64,000 bases of DNA, taken from NCBI GenBank assembly GCA_007692585.1, contig REBU01000064.1, positions 1 through 64,000 of the forward strand. The letters are read 5' to 3'. Under the pieces are notes generated by a model, which worked only from the letters and a program-made list of their open reading frames with translations, was not told the origin of the DNA and searched no databases. Positions 61,647 through 64,000 of this stretch are shown here, one piece after another. Position numbers and translations under genes: made by a program. The DNA comes from Paracoccaceae bacterium (GTDB taxonomy: Bacteria > Pseudomonadota > Alphaproteobacteria > Rhodobacterales > Rhodobacteraceae). Position 1 is the stretch's first letter. The number at the start of each line of letters is the position of its first letter.

Positions 61647-62047
61647 GAGGGTTTCGCGGCGAAGAGCCGCGCCTCCCGTGGCAAAAGCAGCCGCAACGCT
61701 TTCAGCGTCTGGTAATACTCGCCATCAATCACGGCCTGCGAGGCAGTGTCGAGCAGACGGCGGCTGTCGAGATCGGTGAACACCTGGCTGAGTTGTTCGA
61801 TCGAACGCAGAAGGGGGGCCTTGACCTCATCAGGATGGGTATCTCCGGACAGGACGAGCTGAACCAGATAGCAGGTGCGCTTGACGGGCGTGTTGGCCTG
61901 TTCGGGATGGATCGCGTCTTTGAGGCGCAGCACATTGGCGTTCGGCGTGCGGATCGACAGGCTGGTGCGCCGGTCGCCGTTTTCGATCACCGCGCCGTTG
62001 AGAAGCACCCGCTCATGCGGGGCGAGACGTATGACCAGACCCGTCAT
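61643..62047 (-). CDS. flbT: flagellar biosynthesis repressor FlbT
   Basis: A 134-aa FlbT. In Caulobacter it binds the 5' leader of flagellin mRNA and represses translation until the hook is complete. LVIRLAPHERVLLNGAVIENGDRRTSLSI and LVQLVLSGD are typical of the family. ATGA overlaps on both sides link it to flaF upstream and the DUF1217 gene downstream. Confidence 0.93.
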   Translation of the reverse strand: MTGLVIRLAPHERVLLNGAVIENGDRRTSLSIRTPNANVLRLKDAIHPEQANTPVKRTCYLVQLVLSGDTHPDEVKAPLLRSIEQLSQVFTDLDSRRLLDTASQAVIDGEYYQTLKALRLLLPREARLFAAKPS

Positions 62048-62421
62048 GAGACATCTGCCTTGCCCGCAAGACCGCGCATGACAGCCGTGTTGATGTCAAT
62101 CAGGACTTCGGCGCTTTCGCGACCTTCGAGGATCGCCGCCGTGTGGTTGAGCGTGAAATTGGCGAGGCTGAGCAACTGGCCCTTGAGCGCCATGGGCAGC
62201 GGATTTTCCGGGTCGGAGAGGTCAACCGTGAATTCGATCCAGAGTCTGCGATTTTCGGTCAGGGCTTCGGCGAGGGCCGGGAAAGACATCGCGCCCCCAG
62301 CATGCGCCTTGCGCAGGCGGGCTGTGATGCGGGCGATGACGTCGTATTCGGCGGAACGTGCTGTTTTCAGCGCAGTGTTGGGCGTGCCATAGGCGGCAGC
62401 GGCCATGGAATGGGCGTTCAT
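62044..62421 (-). CDS. flaF: flagellar biosynthesis regulator FlaF
   Basis: A 125-aa FlaF, the positive partner of FlbT in flagellin expression and secretion. ALKTARSAEYDVIARITARLRKA, LAEALTENRRLWIEFTVDLSDPENPLP and SLANFTLNHTAAILEG are the recognisable blocks. AAGGGACTCAGA precedes the ATG. It follows the flagellin gene after 74 bases that contain a perfect hairpin. Confidence 0.93.
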   Translation of the reverse strand: MNAHSMAAAAYGTPNTALKTARSAEYDVIARITARLRKAHAGGAMSFPALAEALTENRRLWIEFTVDLSDPENPLPMALKGQLLSLANFTLNHTAAILEGRESAEVLIDINTAVMRGLAGKADVS

Positions 62422-62457
62422 TCTGAGTCCCTTTATGGAAGATGTGAAGCTGGAAAT

Positions 62458-62488
62458 GGCCAGAGCCCTGTTTTACAGGGCTCTGGCC
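62458..62488. repeat. perfect hairpin between flagellin and flaF
   Basis: GGCCAGAGCCCTG and CAGGGCTCTGGCC form a 13-bp perfect stem with a 5-base loop, eight bases after the flagellin stop. Downstream on the minus strand is ATTTCC, a poor T tract. It therefore looks like a processing, attenuation or mRNA-stabilising element rather than a full terminator. Confidence 0.75.
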
Positions 62489-62495
62489 GTCAGCC

Positions 62496-63332
62496 TTAGC
62501 GGAAGAGCGCCAGAATGTTCTGCGGTGCCTGGTTGGCAATCGACAGCGACTGCGTGGCCAGCTGCTGCTGGACCTGCAGCGCCTGCAGACGGGCGGAAGC
62601 GGCTTCCATATCCGCATCTACCAGCGCGCCGATCCCGGTCGTAAGAGCATCAGACAGGTTCTTGATAAACTCCGACTGAATATCGATTCGTTTCTCGGCG
62701 GTACCGAAGGTTGCAGCCGCACCGATGGCCACTTGCAACTGATCCTCAAAAGCTGCCAACGCAGCAGCAGCGCCGGTATCGTCCGAAACATCCCATGCCA
62801 AGGCCGGGGCCAACCCCGCAAGCAAGTTCAGTTCAGCGCTCTCAATATCGATCGTGGCCGTCGCCACGTCACCAGCATTATCTCGGTTTAAAGACGACAA
62901 GATCTCGAGATCATCAGTCTGAGTGCCGTTCATCAGGTTCAGGCCATTGAACTGAGCAGCCTGCAGTACTTGCGTGATTTGACCTTGAAGGCCTGCAAGA
63001 TCGTCCTGAATCTTCTGACGGTCCACATTTTCTTCTTGGGCCGCGACAATCAGGCCTTGCATCTGCTTCATCAGGTCGACGGTTGTTTCCGCAGCCACAC
63101 GTGCCACGCCGACGGTCGATTTGCCGAGCGCCAGCGAGTCGCCAAGCGCCTTCAGCCCACCTACATCGGATTCCATGGTTTTCGAGATCGCCCAGACTGC
63201 AGCGTTATCGCGCGCGTTGCCCACAGATTTGCCGGTCGATATTTCAGACTGGACCTGTTGCATGCCCTTGTTGATTCCACGCATGGTCTGCAGAGCCACC
63301 ATAGCGCCAGTATTGGTCAGAATGCTTGACAT
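62496..63332 (-). CDS. fliC: flagellin
   Basis: Filament subunit, 278 aa, short for the family because the central D2/D3 domains are minimal. The N-terminal D0/D1 helices (SSILTNTGAMVALQTMRGINKGMQQVQSEISTGKSVGNARDNAAVWAISKTM) and C-terminal D1/D0 (EFIKNLSDALTTGIGALVDADMEAASARLQALQVQQQLATQSLSIANQAPQNILALF) are complete. I start at MSSILTNTG, preceded by AAGAAAGG about seven bases upstream. It heads flagellin-flaF-flbT-DUF1217. Its 3' region is almost identical in DNA to the second flagellin. Confidence 0.96.
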   Translation of the reverse strand: MSSILTNTGAMVALQTMRGINKGMQQVQSEISTGKSVGNARDNAAVWAISKTMESDVGGLKALGDSLALGKSTVGVARVAAETTVDLMKQMQGLIVAAQEENVDRQKIQDDLAGLQGQITQVLQAAQFNGLNLMNGTQTDDLEILSSLNRDNAGDVATATIDIESAELNLLAGLAPALAWDVSDDTGAAAALAAFEDQLQVAIGAAATFGTAEKRIDIQSEFIKNLSDALTTGIGALVDADMEAASARLQALQVQQQLATQSLSIANQAPQNILALFR

Positions 63333-63611
63333 GAGAGTGCCTTTCTTTGTGTGCATTTTGCACGAAGTCTAGGATGCATCAGTGTTTGATGCGGTTAAAC
63401 GCGTTCTGCTGTGTCGCGCTACTAGCGCAAGGTGACTTTCTGTCCAATAACGCTGTTATCGCGCCAAAGTATTAAATCGCTCTGAAGCTTGAGGCTCTTT
63501 AACCAAAAAGAGAATAAATTTCAGTATTTTGATTGAAGACAGCCTCAAGAAGGAAACAACTTAGTCTTGATGTGCCTGAGCCCCGTTTTTGTAGAACTCA
63601 GGCCACCAATC
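63333..63611. other. intergenic region between tandem flagellin genes
   Basis: 279 AT-richer bases with no credible gene. It must hold the promoter and leader for the first flagellin. A hairpin at 63574-63603 (GCCTGAG ... CTCAGGC, 16-base loop) lies eight bases after the second flagellin stop and may terminate it or mark its 3' end. TTAAAGAG and GCGCGATAA on the minus strand are sigma-28-like fragments, but no correctly spaced pair is convincing. Confidence 0.5.
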
Positions 63612-64000
63612 TTAGCGGAATAGCGCCAGGATGTTCTGCGGCGCCTGGTTTGCAATCGACAGCGACTGCGTGGCCAGCTGCTGCTGAACCTGCAGCGCCT
63701 GAAGACGGGCAGAAGCTTCTTCCATATCCGCGTCAACCAGAGCGCCAATCCCTGTGGTCAATGCGTCAGACAGGTTCTTGATAAACTCCGACTGAATATC
63801 GATTCGTTTCTCGGCGGTGCCGAAGGTTGCAGCCGCACCGATGGCCACTTGCAACAGATCTTCGAATTCCTCCAAAGCAGTGGTCGCACCAGTACTTGTC
63901 GAGACGTTCCAGTCAAGCGCATCGTCAAGATCACCAAGCAGGTCAAGATCGGCGAGCGCAATGTCAATGGTTTCAGTTGTTACCGCGCCTGCGTTATCAC
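63612..64000 (-). CDS. second flagellin, 5' part beyond the window
   Basis: The reading frame stays open through the window edge. Translating upstream of the ORF-track start gives DNAGAVTTETIDIALADLDLLGDLDDALDWNVSTSTGATTALEEFEDLLQVAIG, clearly homologous to residues in the complete flagellin, then an almost identical C-terminus ending QAPQNILALFR. About 129 codons are visible. The ORF-track start (a TTG) is internal. It is a tandem paralogue in the same orientation. The variable mid-region differs substantially from the first copy. Confidence 0.93.
   Translation of the reverse strand, partial: DNAGAVTTETIDIALADLDLLGDLDDALDWNVSTSTGATTALEEFEDLLQVAIGAAATFGTAEKRIDIQSEFIKNLSDALTTGIGALVDADMEEASARLQALQVQQQLATQSLSIANQAPQNILALFR

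Noticed and set aside
63461-63510. CtrA-type TTAA-N7-TTAA site before flagellin
   Set aside because: Two TTAA sequences are present but spaced about 23 bases apart, too far for a CtrA box.
1-64000. CRISPR arrays, insertion sequences, prophage or integrase next to the two tRNA-Leu genes
   Set aside because: No regular repeat-spacer pattern, transposase, integrase or duplicated tRNA end was seen on either strand.

Overview
The window is high-GC, gene-dense bacterial chromosome, almost certainly from an alphaproteobacterium of the order Rhodobacterales. The evidence is the FlaF/FlbT/DUF1217 flagellin module, an aglEFGAK alpha-glucoside operon under a LacI regulator, a solitary aa3 oxidase ctaD followed by a DUF2244 gene, a RamB/ScfR-type regulator, and the rpoZ-spoT-DUF2062-pdxJ-acpS order. 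I cannot name a genus or species. No phage, insertion sequence or CRISPR array is visible.

Layout. 1-11.3 kb is mostly housekeeping: tRNA-Leu(GAG), a small membrane protein, a membrane-anchored LytTR regulator, lipB, ctaD, a DUF2244 protein, a peptidoglycan amidase, a calcium-binding-type lipoprotein, gatCA, a CAP-domain secreted protein and pepN. 11.3-23.7 kb is a reductive pyrimidine (uracil/thymine) or hydantoin catabolism locus. It holds an ABC importer (solute-binding protein, two permeases, ATPase), dihydropyrimidinase, an N-carbamoyl amino acid hydrolase, a RutR-like TetR regulator and PreA/PreT dihydropyrimidine dehydrogenase. A near-perfect RutR-type palindrome lies upstream of the main operon. 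Two genes here are unexplained: an AT-rich 152-aa ORF locked between the hydrolase and dihydropyrimidinase genes, and a Pro/Ala/Thr-rich ORF before preA.

23.8-30.8 kb looks like acyl-metabolism sensing and synthesis: a CrbS-like transporter/histidine kinase fusion, a small two-helix membrane protein, a receiver-only response regulator, a ScfR/RamB-type regulator and divergent accBC. 30.8-44.4 kb holds uvrA (with a plausible SOS box), a rhodanese, lpdA, DUF924, an MFS transporter, queA, bcp, a DUF455 ferritin-like protein, an M23 peptidase overlapping a bactofilin, tRNA-Leu(CAA) and a DEAD-box helicase. 44.4-53.3 kb is the alpha-glucoside locus: aglEFGAK in one direction, aglR and glucokinase in the other, with a perfect 14-bp palindrome as the likely AglR operator.

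53.3-60.6 kb carries recO, acpS, pdxJ, DUF2062, spoT, rpoZ, folK and a NYN-domain protein. The final part, 60.8-64 kb, is a flagellin operon (flagellin, flaF, flbT, DUF1217) followed by a second, truncated-by-window flagellin paralogue. Gene starts were moved inward from the ORF track wherever a ribosome binding site, signal peptide or family N-terminus argued for it. All functional names are from reading motifs and family memory; no database search was run.
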